A stretch of DNA of 64,000 bases from Neomoorella sulfitireducens (lineage in GTDB: Bacteria > Bacillota > DSM-521 > Neomoorellales > Neomoorellaceae). Made by a program: the position numbers and the translations under genes. The number at the start of each line of letters is the position of its first letter. Position 1 is the stretch's first letter. The stretch is from the NCBI RefSeq assembly GCF_024733845.1, contig NZ_JANRHG010000008.1:1-64000 (forward strand), written 5' to 3'. Positions 55,169 to 64,000 of the stretch are shown here, piece after piece. The notes beneath the pieces were generated by a model, which searched no databases, was not told the origin of the DNA, and saw only the letters and a list, made by a program, of their open reading frames with translations.

Positions 55169-56104
55169 CTATCCCTCCTTGACATCGTAGGGGTCTTTAT
55201 GGTCCTGGCCGGAAACTGCGGCGGCCGGGGATGGGGCAAGCAGGGGATAGCCAAGTTTTTGCCGTTGCTCCAGGTAGGCGGCGGCACACAAGCGCGCCAG
55301 GTGACGTATCCTGCCGATGTAGGCCGTCCGCTCGGTGACGCTGATGGCTCCCCGGGCATCCAGTAGGTTAAAGGTGTGGGAACACTTGAGGACGTAGTCG
55401 TAGGCTGGCTGGACCAGGCCCTGTTCCACTACCCGCCGGGCTTCGGCCTCGTAGGCATTGAAAAGGGTGGCCAGCATGGCGGTATCGGCGGCATTAAAGT
55501 TGTAGTGGGAGTAGTCGACCTCGGTCTGGTGGTGAATATCGCCGTAGGTGATGCCGTCTACCCATTCAATATCAAAGACGCTGTTCACCTGCTGGATATA
55601 CATGGCCAGTCGTTCCAGGCCGTAGGTGATCTCGGCGCTCACCGGCCGGCAGTCAAACCCGCCGCACTGCTGGAAGTAGGTGAATTGGGTTATCTCCATG
55701 CCGTCCAGCCAGACTTCCCACCCCAGCCCCCAGGCCCCCAGGGTCGGTGATTCCCAGTTGTCCTCGACAAAACGGATGTCGTGTTCGCGGGGGTTGATGC
55801 CGATGGCTTCCAGGCTCTTTAAGTATAAATCCTGGACATCGTCTGGGGAAGGTTTTAAGATGACCTGGTACTGGTAATAATGCTGAAGGCGGTTGGGGTT
55901 TTCGCCGTAGCGGCCATCGGTGGGCCGGCGGGAGGGTTCGACATATGCTACCCGCCAGGGCTCCGGCCCCAGGACCCGTAAAAAGGTGGCCGGGTGCATG
56001 GTGCCGGCGCCCTTTTCCAGGTCATAGGGCTGCTGGATGACGCAGCCCCGGGCCGCCCAGTACTGCTGCAGGTTCATGATGAGTTCCTGGAAATTCAAAT
56101 GCAA
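55169..56104 (-). CDS. glyQ: Glycyl-tRNA synthetase alpha subunit
   Basis: 311 residues. The class II catalytic motifs are [20 protein letters not shown] and [16 protein letters not shown]. It activates glycine. TTG 56104 follows GGGGAGTAA. Its leader from about 56197 contains a terminator-like hairpin and a strong promoter but no T-box signature. Confidence 0.96.
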   Translation of the reverse strand: MHLNFQELIMNLQQYWAARGCVIQQPYDLEKGAGTMHPATFLRVLGPEPWRVAYVEPSRRPTDGRYGENPNRLQHYYQYQVILKPSPDDVQDLYLKSLEAIGINPREHDIRFVEDNWESPTLGAWGLGWEVWLDGMEITQFTYFQQCGGFDCRPVSAEITYGLERLAMYIQQVNSVFDIEWVDGITYGDIHHQTEVDYSHYNFNAADTAMLATLFNAYEAEARRVVEQGLVQPAYDYVLKCSHTFNLLDARGAISVTERTAYIGRIRHLARLCAAAYLEQRQKLGYPLLAPSPAAAVSGQDHKDPYDVKEG

Positions 56105-56118
56105 TTACTCCCCTCATT

Positions 56119-56151
56119 AAAAAAAGCACCCGCCCTGCCAGGGACGGGAGC
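56119..56151 (-). terminator. Terminator or attenuator hairpin in the glyQ leader
   Basis: On the minus strand, a GC-rich stem (56151-56126, with CCCGTCCCTG facing CAGGGCGGG) is followed by TTTTTTT (56125-56119), only about 15 bp before the glyQ start. It may end the recO-DUF4342 transcript or attenuate glyQS. Confidence 0.7.
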
Positions 56152-56203
56152 TAATTTTTCGTGGCAAGACAGCGGCCGGCCCCTGCCAGCCTGACATAAC
56201 AAT

Positions 56204-56233
56204 ACTTTAGCAAAAATCTCCTCTACTTGTCAA
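56204..56233 (-). promoter_or_regulatory. Promoter upstream of glyQ
   Basis: On the minus strand a consensus TTGACA (56233-56228), an 18-bp spacer and TAAAGT (56209-56204) point to a start near 56197. It overlaps the end of the DUF4342 gene and would give a leader of about 90 nt before glyQ. Confidence 0.6.
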
Positions 56234-56663
56234 CTTGGTCATCGACGTCCAGGGGATGTTCTTCTACCCTGCCGTCGGTGCGCTCTACTTCCAGGGTGTA
56301 GCGGTTAAAGAGGGCCGCTACCGTACTCAAGCCGGCCAGGACGGCCAGCTCGCTGCTGGCAAGAATGCCCAGCACTCCCAGGGCGCCGACGGTGGCCGGT
56401 ATTTCGGCCACGGTTTTACCATCCTTCTTCACTTTAATCCGTGTTACATTCCCGCGGTGCAGGATACCGCGAATACGCTCCATAAGTTTTTCGCTCCATC
56501 CGGCCAGTTCCTTTTGCATCCCTGCCCTCGTACTTTCTTCGTACTGGATCAAGGCCTCTAAGACATCCCCCCCGGCCCGCTCCAGGGCCTCCCTGGCTTC
56601 CCGGTAGCTAATCCCCAGGCGTTCGCGTAGCTGGTCGATCTTTTCCAGTTCCGTCATTTTCAC
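56223..56663 (-). CDS. UBA-like plus DUF4342 protein
   Basis: 146 residues. An N-terminal UBA-like helical domain (LRERLGISYREAREALERAG) is followed by the DUF4342 part with TRIKVKKDGKTVAEIPATV and a hydrophobic segment (LGVLGILASSELAVLAGLS). It is a small, possibly membrane-facing protein of unknown function. It begins inside recO, overlapping it by 56 bp. Confidence 0.85.
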   Translation of the reverse strand: MKMTELEKIDQLRERLGISYREAREALERAGGDVLEALIQYEESTRAGMQKELAGWSEKLMERIRGILHRGNVTRIKVKKDGKTVAEIPATVGALGVLGILASSELAVLAGLSTVAALFNRYTLEVERTDGRVEEHPLDVDDQVDK

Positions 56664-57411
56664 TGCCCCCTATTTCATTAATTAAAGCACGGGATTTGAG
56701 TTTCCTGTCTAAATAGTATTCCAAAAAGGCGGGTAAAATTTCTTCCAGTTCCCTGGTTAGATTTGGGGTGAGATGCATGCGCCGGAGGTGCTGCCAGTTC
56801 ATGCGATTCAACTGCTGCCAGGCCTTTATGCTGCCCAGCATTACCTGGTATTCCGGTCCTTCCCGGCCGCGGCACCGGGCGCAGAGGATACCCCCGGCCG
56901 CCGGGGACAGGGCCGGCCGGCCCCCTCCATCTAAATCCCCCCCGCAGGACGCGCATCGGTCCAAACGGGGCTCCAGGCCCAGGATTTTTAACACCCTGGC
57001 TTCAAAGGCGCGGGCAACCAGGACCGGAGGCGCCCCGGCCAGTATCTCCAGTCCCTGTTTTAAAAGAATGTACATGGCGGGGTTCACCTGGCCGGGCATG
57101 ACGGCGCTGTCGGCTATTTCTACCAGGTAAAAGGCGTAAGCCAGGCGCTTCAGGTCCTGGCGCAAAGGGGCATAAATCGACTGTACTTCACACTGGGTAA
57201 TGGTGGCCAGGCTTTTACCCGCATAAAATAAAAAGCGGGACCGGCAGAGCTGCTGGGTACCGCTGCGCAGGCTGCTTTTGGGTTTACGTACCCCTTTGAC
57301 GATGGCGTCTAGCTTGCCGTGACGGGGCGTAAGAATGGTCAGCAACTGGTCCGTTTCCTGGTAATCCCTGCTTTTCAGGACAATACCTTCATCCCGGAAA
57401 TAGCCCGCCAT
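56608..57411 (-). CDS. recO: DNA repair protein RecO
   Basis: 267 residues. An N-terminal OB-fold (GIVLKSRDYQETDQLLTILT), a helical middle (LKRLAYAFYLVEIADSA) and a zinc finger (CASCGGDL and CARC). RecO works with RecR to load RecA on single-stranded DNA. It lies 2 bp after yqzL and overlaps the next gene. Confidence 0.95.
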   Translation of the reverse strand: MAGYFRDEGIVLKSRDYQETDQLLTILTPRHGKLDAIVKGVRKPKSSLRSGTQQLCRSRFLFYAGKSLATITQCEVQSIYAPLRQDLKRLAYAFYLVEIADSAVMPGQVNPAMYILLKQGLEILAGAPPVLVARAFEARVLKILGLEPRLDRCASCGGDLDGGGRPALSPAAGGILCARCRGREGPEYQVMLGSIKAWQQLNRMNWQHLRRMHLTPNLTRELEEILPAFLEYYLDRKLKSRALINEIGGSENDGTGKDRPATRTPGD

Positions 57412-57413
57412 TT

Positions 57414-57632
57414 CTATACCTCCGGAAAAGAGTTCCCCTCCTGCCCCAATTTCAGTCCCTGGCCATGCATCCGGTCCCCTGCCCGGGCGGGAGCCCCTGC
57501 TACCTTGCTACCATCTGCCGCAGGTAAAGATTCAACCGGTTCCAGGAGGCCGCGGTAAAGAAGGTAGGCCTCAATACTGCCCGTCAGGGTAAATAAATGC
57601 CACCACACTTCGTTTAATGTCATGGGTGTCAT
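57414..57632 (-). CDS. yqzL: YqzL-like small protein
   Basis: 72 residues. The first 32 (LNEVWWHLFTLTGSIEAYL then LYRG) match YqzL, the small protein found between era and recO in Bacillus. A Pro- and Gly-rich tail of about 40 residues is extra. The function is unknown. The position alone supports the call. Confidence 0.75.
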   Translation of the reverse strand: MTPMTLNEVWWHLFTLTGSIEAYLLYRGLLEPVESLPAADGSKVAGAPARAGDRMHGQGLKLGQEGNSFPEV

Positions 57633-57703
57633 CCTTTCCGGGTTTCTCCTGGTGGTCAGGTATTTATTAGGCTGGCCGTAATGCCGGGTCTTATACCAGG
57701 TTT

Positions 57704-58609
57704 CTACTGGATAAGCCGGCGGTCATAACCCAGCTGCCGCAAAGTCAATTCTTGCTGGCGCCAGTTTTTCTTTACCCGCACCCTTAAGTTTAAAAAAATT
57801 TTGCTGCCCAGCAGGGCTTCCATTTCCCGGCGGGCCTCGGTGCCGATATCTTTCAACCGCTGCCCCCCCTGGCCGATGATAATGCCCTTCTGGGAATCGC
57901 GTTCGACGTAAATCACGGCGTCGACGTAGAGGTAGTCATTGGGACGCTGGGCTATTTCTTCCACCACCACGGCCACGGCATGGGGAACTTCTTCCCGGGT
58001 CACCTGGAGAACCTGTTCCCGGATCAGCTCGGCCATGACGAATTTCTCCGGCTGGTCGGTTACCATATCCGGCGGGTAATACCGGGGGCCCGGTGGCAGG
58101 AAAGAACTAATCATCTCCGGCAGGGTAGCTGTGTTGGTACCTGCCAGGGCCGACACGGCCCGGACGGCTTTATAATCCAGGCGGGCCCGGAAAAATTCCT
58201 CCCGCTGCTGCAGGGTGGCGGCATCCACCAGGTCAATTTTATTGAGAATCAGGATGACAGGGGTGGTCACCCCTTTTAATTGCTCGATGATATATTCCTC
58301 GCCAGGTCCCGGAGGGACGGCGGCGTCAACCACGTAGAGGATAACATCCACTTCGGCCAGGGTGCTACGGGCCACGGCCATCATATACTCACCCAGCTGG
58401 TGCCGGGGCTTATGGATACCGGGGGTATCTAAAAAAACAATTTGATAATTATCTGCCGTCAGTACCCCCAGAATCTTATTGCGCGTCGTCTGGGGCTTGT
58501 CGGACATGATGGCAATCTTCCGGCCCACCAGCCGGTTTAAAAGGGTCGATTTGCCGGCATTGGGCCGGCCGATAAGCCCGGCAAAGCCGGAAACATAATC
58601 AGCGGCCAA
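57704..58609 (-). CDS. era: GTPase Era
   Basis: 301 residues. G1 GRPNAGKSTLLN, G3 DTPGIHKP and G4 LNKIDLVD, followed by a KH domain (GIIIGQGGQRLKDIGTEAR) that binds the 3' end of 16S rRNA. It assists 30S assembly. TTG 58609 follows GAGGTGCCTGCTCC. Confidence 0.96.
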   Translation of the reverse strand: MAADYVSGFAGLIGRPNAGKSTLLNRLVGRKIAIMSDKPQTTRNKILGVLTADNYQIVFLDTPGIHKPRHQLGEYMMAVARSTLAEVDVILYVVDAAVPPGPGEEYIIEQLKGVTTPVILILNKIDLVDAATLQQREEFFRARLDYKAVRAVSALAGTNTATLPEMISSFLPPGPRYYPPDMVTDQPEKFVMAELIREQVLQVTREEVPHAVAVVVEEIAQRPNDYLYVDAVIYVERDSQKGIIIGQGGQRLKDIGTEARREMEALLGSKIFLNLRVRVKKNWRQQELTLRQLGYDRRLIQ

Positions 58610-58621
58610 GGAGCAGGCACC

Positions 58622-59011
58622 TCATTTCAAGGTAAAGGTATCCGGTAATAGTTCCCTTAATAAACGGCGATAAAGGGGGCTGCCGGGCTGGCCGGTTATG
58701 ACTTCCAGTTCGGGTGCAAATTCGGCCAGGACCTGGCGGCAGGCGCCGCAGGGAAAACAGGCGGCTTGGTCGCCGCCCACTACGGCCAGGGCGACAAAAT
58801 CCCGTTCGCCGGCAGCTATGGCCTGAAATAAAGCCACCCTTTCGGCACAGATGGTCAAGCTGTAGGAGGCATTTTCGATATTGCAACCGATATAGATCTT
58901 CCCCCCGGCCGTGCAGAGGGCTGCTCCCACTTTGAAACGGGAGTAAGGGGCGTAGGCCTTCTCTTTAGCCCGGGCCGCAGCAGCGATAAGTTCCTGGTGA
59001 TTATATGTCAC
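58622..59011 (-). CDS. cdd: Cytidine deaminase
   Basis: 129 residues. The zinc site has CNIENASYSLTICAERVA (Cys and catalytic Glu) and CFPCGACRQVLAEF (two Cys). It converts cytidine to uridine. GTG 59011 is chosen because GGGAGGT lies 7 nt upstream; an ATG at 59041 has no such site. The stop is 12 bp from the era start. Confidence 0.93.
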   Translation of the reverse strand: MTYNHQELIAAAARAKEKAYAPYSRFKVGAALCTAGGKIYIGCNIENASYSLTICAERVALFQAIAAGERDFVALAVVGGDQAACFPCGACRQVLAEFAPELEVITGQPGSPLYRRLLRELLPDTFTLK

Positions 59012-59098
59012 CCCGGGTACCTCCCGATCTAATTTTACCATCAGGTTAAGCTGCCGGTCAATTTTATGGGATATAATATTGGCTGGAGGTGTTTAGCC

Positions 59099-59581
59099 AT
59101 GACGGTAGAACGAAGCTACTCCCCCCGCCCGGTGGTAGGAGTAGGGGCAGTGGTCGTTAAGGATGGGAACATATTGCTGGTCCGCCGGGGAAAGCCCCCG
59201 GCTGCAGGTTTATGGAGCCTGCCCGGCGGCGCCCAGGAAACGGGGGAAACGGCCCGGGAAGCGGTAGAGCGCGAAGTTTTTGAAGAGTGCGGCATCAGGG
59301 TAACTGCCGGGCCACCCATAGCCGTCCTGGACAGCATCTATATCGATGGCAGCGGCCGGATTAAATATCACTACGTCCTCATCGACTTCTGGGCCGAATA
59401 CCGGGGCGGGAACTTGCGCCCGGCTACCGATGCTGCCGACGCCGGCTGGATACCCCTGCATGAGGTAGCTGCTTATTCCCTCACCAGGGGGTTAAGGGAA
59501 CTCCTGGCTGCCTGGAATCTCCTTGAGGGTACGCCGCCGCCCGGGATCCTTTACCACACCATCCACAACCAGGCCTTTTAA
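59099..59581 (+). CDS. NUDIX hydrolase
   Basis: 160 residues with the NUDIX box GGAQETGETAREAVEREVFE followed by ECGI. It cleaves nucleoside diphosphate derivatives; the substrate is unknown. ATG 59099 follows GGAGGTGTTTAGCC. It is the only gene on the plus strand within the recO-yqfD block and faces dgkA. Confidence 0.9.
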   Translation: MTVERSYSPRPVVGVGAVVVKDGNILLVRRGKPPAAGLWSLPGGAQETGETAREAVEREVFEECGIRVTAGPPIAVLDSIYIDGSGRIKYHYVLIDFWAEYRGGNLRPATDAADAGWIPLHEVAAYSLTRGLRELLAAWNLLEGTPPPGILYHTIHNQAF

Positions 59582-59607
59582 AATATGCCGGCACCCGTGC
59601 AGGCCGT

Positions 59608-59949
59608 CTACAAGCCCAGGCGCGGGCCAAAAATTATGTACGCCACGGCTACCGCCCCCAGGGCGGTGATTAAAACCGCACCCGCGGCGACGTCCTTGGC
59701 AACGCGCGCCAGGGGGTGGTATTTACGGGTATATAGATTTACTGTCACTTCTACCGCCGTGTTGAAGGCCTCGGCGGCCAGGACCATGGTAATAGTTATG
59801 GCCAGGATCGCCCACTCCCACGGCTGCACGTGAAAATACAGGCCGGCACCAATGACGGCCGCCGTGGCCACCAGGTGGACGGCCATATTTATCTGGGTGC
59901 GCAGGCAGTAGACGACCCCGGCCAGGGCGGCCTTGAATTTAACCAGCAT
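59608..59949 (-). CDS. dgkA: Diacylglycerol/undecaprenol kinase
   Basis: 113 residues with three membrane helices and the family motif LAAEAFNTAVEVTVNLYT (catalytic Glu). Gram-positive members phosphorylate undecaprenol for cell-wall synthesis. It overlaps ybeY by one base. Confidence 0.92.
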   Translation of the reverse strand: MLVKFKAALAGVVYCLRTQINMAVHLVATAAVIGAGLYFHVQPWEWAILAITITMVLAAEAFNTAVEVTVNLYTRKYHPLARVAKDVAAGAVLITALGAVAVAYIIFGPRLGL

Positions 59950-60419
59950 TACCGCCCCAGCCCCACCCTGGCAAGTATTTCTTCCTGGCGCGCCTCCATC
60001 CTGGCGGCTGCTTCCTCCGTATCGTGGTCATAACCGAGGAGGTGCAGGAAACCGTGAACGGTGAGAAAGGCCAGCTCCCTGGCCGGGGAGTGACCGTAAT
60101 CCTGCGCCTGGCGGGTTGCTGTGGGTACCGAAACAATGATATCGCCCAGGAGCCTGTCTCCCCGGGGGTCAAGACAAACAGGTTCGCCGGGCCCGGTCTC
60201 ATTTAAAGCAAAGGACAGGACGTCGGTAGGAGCGTCGATACCCCGGTAGGCCCTGTTAAGTTCCCGGATGGCAGCGTCGTCAACCAGGGTCAGCCCTACT
60301 TCGGTTTCCTGATCCAGGCCCTCTACCGCGGCGGCCACCTGCAGGACCTTTTCCAGCAGGGATATCATTTCCTCACCCAGGGGATAACTATCCTGCTGAT
60401 TGTTTATGAAGCACTCCAT
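59949..60419 (-). CDS. ybeY: rRNA maturation RNase YbeY
   Basis: 156 residues with the zinc-binding motif HGFLHLLGYDHDTEEA and the LNRAYRGIDAPTDVLSFAL strand. It matures 16S rRNA and aids ribosome quality control. It overlaps yqfF by 32 bp. Confidence 0.95.
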   Translation of the reverse strand: MECFINNQQDSYPLGEEMISLLEKVLQVAAAVEGLDQETEVGLTLVDDAAIRELNRAYRGIDAPTDVLSFALNETGPGEPVCLDPRGDRLLGDIIVSVPTATRQAQDYGHSPARELAFLTVHGFLHLLGYDHDTEEAAARMEARQEEILARVGLGR

Positions 60420-62553
60420 TGCGGTTCTTTCTCCTTTCTATTTCCTTAAGAACCACTTCCGGATATTCCACCCGGGTGTGGAAGATGCCGTTTAAGACGC
60501 GCATGAAGGCCTCGGCGATAACAGCCAGTTCCCGGAACGTCAGGTCACTGGCCTCCAGCTGGCCGTCTTCCAGCTTTTCCCTGATAATCTTGCGTACAAA
60601 CCCTTCCATGCGGCCGGGGGTGAACCTGGGCATGGAACGGATGCCGGCTTCGACGCTGTCGGCCAGCATAACGATGGCAGCTTCTTTGCTCCGGGGGATC
60701 GGCCCCTCATAGCGGAAGTCATTTTCCTTGACACTATCATCCCGGCTGTTTTCCCGGGCCTTTTGGTAGAAATAGGTGATTAATGTTTCGCCGTGATGCT
60801 GGGCAATAATATCCTGGATTACCTGGGGCAGGCGGTGCTCCCGCGCCATTTCCAGGCCGTCTTTCACATGGCAGGAAATAATCAGGGTACTTAAAGTCGG
60901 TGCCAGGCGGTCATGGGGGTTTTCGGCCGTTACCTGGTTTTCAATAAAAAAATAAGGACGCTTGAGTTTACCAATATCGTGATAGTAGGCCCCTACCCTG
61001 GCCAGGAGGGAATCGGCCCCCACGGCATTGGCCGCCGCTTCGGCCAGGTTACCTACCAGGATACTGTGGTGGTAGGTACCCGGGGCTTCCAGGAGCAATC
61101 GTTTCAAAAGAGGGTGATTGGGATCGGAAAGCTCCAGGAGCTTTAAGGCCGTGGTTATGCCAAAGCTGTTCTCCAGAAAGGGCAGGAAGCCGATGGTTAA
61201 AACCGTCGAAAGCAGGCCGTTGGTCAGGGCCATAATCGCAGTAATACTTTGCTGGGAAACGGTATATTTAAGCATGAGGCCCAGGGCGACAACACTCAAC
61301 AGGTTGGCCAGCATCAAATAGAGGCTCGAGCGGACAAGGTCGGAACGCTGGCTTAAATGGGTAACGCAGTAAATACCCACCAGGCCGCTGACGATACCCG
61401 TGGCCGCAAACTGGTAGTATATGCCGCCGATGATCCCTGCCTCCATAGCCAGGAAAATGGTAAAAATAATGGCCACCTGGGCATCGATGAGGATAGCCGC
61501 CAGCATGGACCCGGCAGCTACCGGCATGAGAAACCCGGCCAGGCGGGTAAATTCTGCCCGGCCGCCCAGGCTGATGGCGGCCATACCCCGGAAAAAGATT
61601 AGAAATATTACCCATAACAGGCCGAGAAGGAGCAGCAATCTGTTGTTGTTATAAACCTGCGGTTTGAAAAAGCGTAAATACAGGAGGCCCAGGGCTACCA
61701 GGAGGACCTGGAAAAAGAAAAGGCCAAACAGTGCTCCCCAGGACGCCCCGGAGCGCAGGAGACCCAGCTTCTGCAGGGCTTCAATGTCTTCTGCCGTCAC
61801 CAGTTCCCCGTCGCTGACAATTTTTTCGTTCTGGCGGATAGTTACCAGGACCGGGCTCACCTCGGCGGCGGCCTGCTCTTGTTTCTGCAAGGTGGCGGCA
61901 ACGTCATAAATGAGGTTGGGCTTTAATTCCAGGCCCTGGATTATTGCTGCCGCTACAGGTTTATAGCCGGCTTCTATTCCCGCCGTCTCAAGGGCAGCCA
62001 GCATCTTGTCCCGGGCGGTATTCACGGCATCCTGGGGTACGGCCTCATTCATTACCCGGCCAATTACATCTTTTATAGCCCCGGCAATGCTATCCAGTTC
62101 GGCATTGCTGGCTCCTGCCAGGGCTTCAAAGGCGGCATCCGACAGCTGCAGCTGGCTTAACTGCTCCTTTAGCCTGGTTACCCGTTCGCTGCTTGCTTCT
62201 GTATTATCATTAATCTCCCTTATCACCCGGAATATACCTTCAACCCGGGTAGTCAACTCCGCAACTACCGTGCTGTCCACCCGGTAAACGGGTGTAACCT
62301 GCCCGGCCGCTTCTTGCCTGGCCTTCTGGGTTAAGACCTCACTTTCATAAACAATGCCCTGGGGCGCCTTAAAATCCCGGGGACTGGGCTGGCCCTCTTT
62401 TAAATCCAGCTTTTGCGGCAGGTAATCCAGGGCTAGAATAGCTACGGCCACGACAAACAGGGCCATACCACAGATGACCCTGGCGCGTATAAAATTAGGA
62501 CCAATCCAGGCCAGCAGCGGGTGCATTAACCCTTTTAACCGCTGCCATGGCAC
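60388..62553 (-). CDS. yqfF: 7TM-HD phosphohydrolase (PgpH/YqfF)
   Basis: 721 residues. One N-terminal membrane helix (about 28-48), an extracellular 7TMR-HDED domain, about seven membrane helices (270-455) and a cytoplasmic HD domain (APGTYHHSILVGNLAE, VGAYYHDIGKLKRPYFF). PgpH proteins degrade cyclic di-AMP. GTG 62553 overlaps the phoH end by 19 bp. Confidence 0.93.
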   Translation of the reverse strand: MPWQRLKGLMHPLLAWIGPNFIRARVICGMALFVVAVAILALDYLPQKLDLKEGQPSPRDFKAPQGIVYESEVLTQKARQEAAGQVTPVYRVDSTVVAELTTRVEGIFRVIREINDNTEASSERVTRLKEQLSQLQLSDAAFEALAGASNAELDSIAGAIKDVIGRVMNEAVPQDAVNTARDKMLAALETAGIEAGYKPVAAAIIQGLELKPNLIYDVAATLQKQEQAAAEVSPVLVTIRQNEKIVSDGELVTAEDIEALQKLGLLRSGASWGALFGLFFFQVLLVALGLLYLRFFKPQVYNNNRLLLLLGLLWVIFLIFFRGMAAISLGGRAEFTRLAGFLMPVAAGSMLAAILIDAQVAIIFTIFLAMEAGIIGGIYYQFAATGIVSGLVGIYCVTHLSQRSDLVRSSLYLMLANLLSVVALGLMLKYTVSQQSITAIMALTNGLLSTVLTIGFLPFLENSFGITTALKLLELSDPNHPLLKRLLLEAPGTYHHSILVGNLAEAAANAVGADSLLARVGAYYHDIGKLKRPYFFIENQVTAENPHDRLAPTLSTLIISCHVKDGLEMAREHRLPQVIQDIIAQHHGETLITYFYQKARENSRDDSVKENDFRYEGPIPRSKEAAIVMLADSVEAGIRSMPRFTPGRMEGFVRKIIREKLEDGQLEASDLTFRELAVIAEAFMRVLNGIFHTRVEYPEVVLKEIERRKNRNGVLHKQSAG

Positions 62554-63539
62554 ATCCGGTCACTCCTCTCATAGGCCTTGATGATCTCCTGGACCAGGGG
62601 GTGGCGAACAACATCGGCCTCGGTCAGGTGCTCAATGGCAATACCCTCAATGCCCTTTAATATCTGCTGGGCTTCTACCAGGCCGGAGGTGGTGTCCCTG
62701 GGCAAGTCCACCTGGGTAACGTCGCCGGTAATGACGGCCCGGGAGCCAAATCCGATCCGGGTGAGGAACATCTTCATCTGTTCGGAAGTCGTGTTCTGGG
62801 CCTCATCCAGGATAATAAAGGCATCATCCAGGGTACGCCCCCGCATATAGGCCAGGGGAGCCACTTCTATAATATTTTTCTCCATATACTTTTGTGCCGT
62901 TTCCATACCTAAAACGTCATAAAGGCCGTCATAAAGGGGCCGCAGGTAAGGGTTGACCTTTTCCTGCAGGTCTCCGGGCAGGAAACCCAGCTTTTCCCCG
63001 GCCTCAACCGCCGGCCGCGCCAGGACTATCCGTTCCACGCTGCGGTTCCGGAGGGCATTGACGGCCATCACTACGGCCAGGTAGGTCTTCCCCGTCCCGG
63101 CCGGTCCAATACCAAAAACTATATCGTAACGGCGCATGGCCTGGACATAGCGGAGCTGTCCCAGGGTCTTCGGCCGGATTTGCTTGCCCCGGGGGTTAAC
63201 GTAAAGTACCTCCCCCAGGGCCTGGGCCAGATCGGTCTTTTCCGCCATGCCGTCCTGGCGCCGGACTAGATTCCAGGTATAGTTAATTGTTGCCGTGTTG
63301 ATAATCGTGCCGGAACGGGCCAGTTTAATCAACTGCCGGAATAGTCTTTCCAGTTCCTCGACTTCCCGGCGCGTCCCCGTCAAGATCAGTTCATTACCCC
63401 GGGCCACGATGCGGGCTGAGGTATGGCTTTCAATAAATTTCAGGTTCTCATCCTGGTGACCAAAAAGATTGACCGCCTCACCGTTGCTGCCAACTGTCAG
63501 CCGCATTTCGTAATTGTTTGTCAAGGTTTTATCAATCAT
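62535..63539 (-). CDS. phoH: PhoH family ATPase
   Basis: 334 residues with Walker A FGIGPAGTGKTYLAV (about 146) and Walker B FIILDEAQNTTSEQM. Often linked to YbeY and RNA metabolism. The ATG 63539 directly abuts a GGAG, so a later start near 63506 is possible. Confidence 0.93.
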   Translation of the reverse strand: MIDKTLTNNYEMRLTVGSNGEAVNLFGHQDENLKFIESHTSARIVARGNELILTGTRREVEELERLFRQLIKLARSGTIINTATINYTWNLVRRQDGMAEKTDLAQALGEVLYVNPRGKQIRPKTLGQLRYVQAMRRYDIVFGIGPAGTGKTYLAVVMAVNALRNRSVERIVLARPAVEAGEKLGFLPGDLQEKVNPYLRPLYDGLYDVLGMETAQKYMEKNIIEVAPLAYMRGRTLDDAFIILDEAQNTTSEQMKMFLTRIGFGSRAVITGDVTQVDLPRDTTSGLVEAQQILKGIEGIAIEHLTEADVVRHPLVQEIIKAYERSDRMCHGSG

Positions 63540-63609
63540 CTCCTTTTGACCATTAATCTCTTTATTCTAGCATATACATAAACCGGAGTAAAGGCGACCC
63601 CCCCGGCCT

Positions 63610-64000
63610 CTAATTGCCACTCAAGGGGACAACCTGGCCGATGTCCTCTTCTGTTTCGATCCAGGCCCGGACACGAACAACTGCATCCCCGGGCTTACTT
63701 AAGGAGGTGATCTTCTGCCCGGTTATGCTGGCTCCGGGTGGTATTTTTTCCTTGATTCTCGCCAGGACCTCCTCACCGGCAACCCTCACAGCCTCTTCAT
63801 AAGAAAGCTGCCGGTACCGGGTCCGGACTTCGTAATAGGTCGTAATAATGAGTTCGACGGGGAGGAGAAAATTCCTCCACGACGGCAGGGCCACCACTTT
63901 ATTTTCCTGGCGATAACTGGTATAGGCAGGCAGTTCCGGCCCTTTCAAGAGAAAGCGGCGGCCCCGGACCTGCACCGTAACGGCCGTCTGCTGCCGCCCG
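63610..64000 (-). CDS. yqfD: Sporulation protein YqfD (partial)
   Basis: The last 130 residues are in the window, with LPSWRNFLLPVELIITTYYE and the end SKPGDAVVRVRAWIETEED. YqfD is needed in the mother cell for sporulation. The gene continues beyond the right edge. The order yqfD-phoH matches Bacillus. Confidence 0.9.
   Translation of the reverse strand, partial: GRQQTAVTVQVRGRRFLLKGPELPAYTSYRQENKVVALPSWRNFLLPVELIITTYYEVRTRYRQLSYEEAVRVAGEEVLARIKEKIPPGASITGQKITSLSKPGDAVVRVRAWIETEEDIGQVVPLSGN

Noticed and set aside
56105-56222. T-box riboswitch before glyQ
   Set aside because: I could not find the conserved T-box core or a specifier stem in the short leader.
1-64000. CRISPR arrays, rRNA genes, complete insertion sequences
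   Set aside because: No regularly spaced repeats, rRNA core sequences or transposase ORFs were seen on either strand.

Overview
The window reads as chromosome of a thermophilic, anaerobic, spore-forming Firmicute close to Moorella (Thermoanaerobacterales). This is an inference from gene order and protein style, not a database match. Supporting signs are the Gram-positive block yqfD-phoH-yqfF-ybeY-dgkA-cdd-era-yqzL-recO-glyQS-ccpN-yqfL-ppdK, the dnaG-rpoD pair followed by trmK and a Nif3-like gene, frequent GTG/TTG starts behind strong GGAGG sites, rubredoxin and flavodoxin/ferredoxin redox proteins, a remnant of futalosine-pathway mqnE, and spore-type Hsp20 proteins. Most genes lie on the minus strand.

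Layout. (1) 1-8.9 kb: an MFS carrier, a flavodoxin-ferredoxin protein, then a gene graveyard: the 3' end of a DUF1015 gene, a truncated group II intron sitting exactly behind the trpB2 terminator, intact trpB2, a broken MTAP-like phosphorylase, the first 45 codons of mqnE, and the frameshifted C-terminal half of a DHA2-type drug exporter. A MATE exporter and its likely MarR regulator, with a perfect inverted-repeat operator, follow. (2) 9.2-10.0 kb: a dead class A beta-lactamase-like serine hydrolase. (3) 10.07-32.79 kb: a defence island bounded by 27-bp identical direct repeats. One repeat is the 3' end of the intact RNase P RNA gene (rnpB) and the other is an orphan copy 22.7 kb away. (4) 33-38.3 kb: housekeeping genes (Nif3-like, trmK, two tRNAs, rpoD, dnaG). 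(5) 38.4-48.5 kb: a small membrane protein, two candidate small RNAs, dgt, redox genes, rnhA, a RHH-PIN toxin-antitoxin pair, a Clp-fold serine protease homologue, two Hsp20 genes, a nucleotidyltransferase pair and an MFS carrier. (6) 48.9-64 kb: PPDK and its regulators, glycyl-tRNA synthetase, and the recO-era-ybeY-phoH cluster ending in partial yqfD.

The island is the most interesting part. From the rnpB side it holds HEPN-MNT, an alpha/beta hydrolase, a two-gene Mod/Res restriction system, a giant protein of about 1836 residues joining a calcineurin-like phosphoesterase to a NACHT-type STAND NTPase and a long helical C-terminus, a decayed BREX-like pglZ fragment plus a decayed BrxA-like gene, a SIR2 protein of about 1029 residues whose DUF4020-like tail is a separate ATGA-coupled gene, a NERD nuclease-like protein, an MBL-fold protein and an AbrB-PIN pair. 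No integrase is recognisable. The island carries a terminator just behind rnpB and a 42-bp echo of its own MBL gene at the opposite end. The phosphoesterase-NACHT protein and the split SIR2 system are the best candidates for little-described anti-phage effectors.

Other points of note: the PPDK regulatory gene appears to start at AUC, glyQS has an attenuator-like leader without a T-box, and two sRNA candidates lie between dnaG and dgt.
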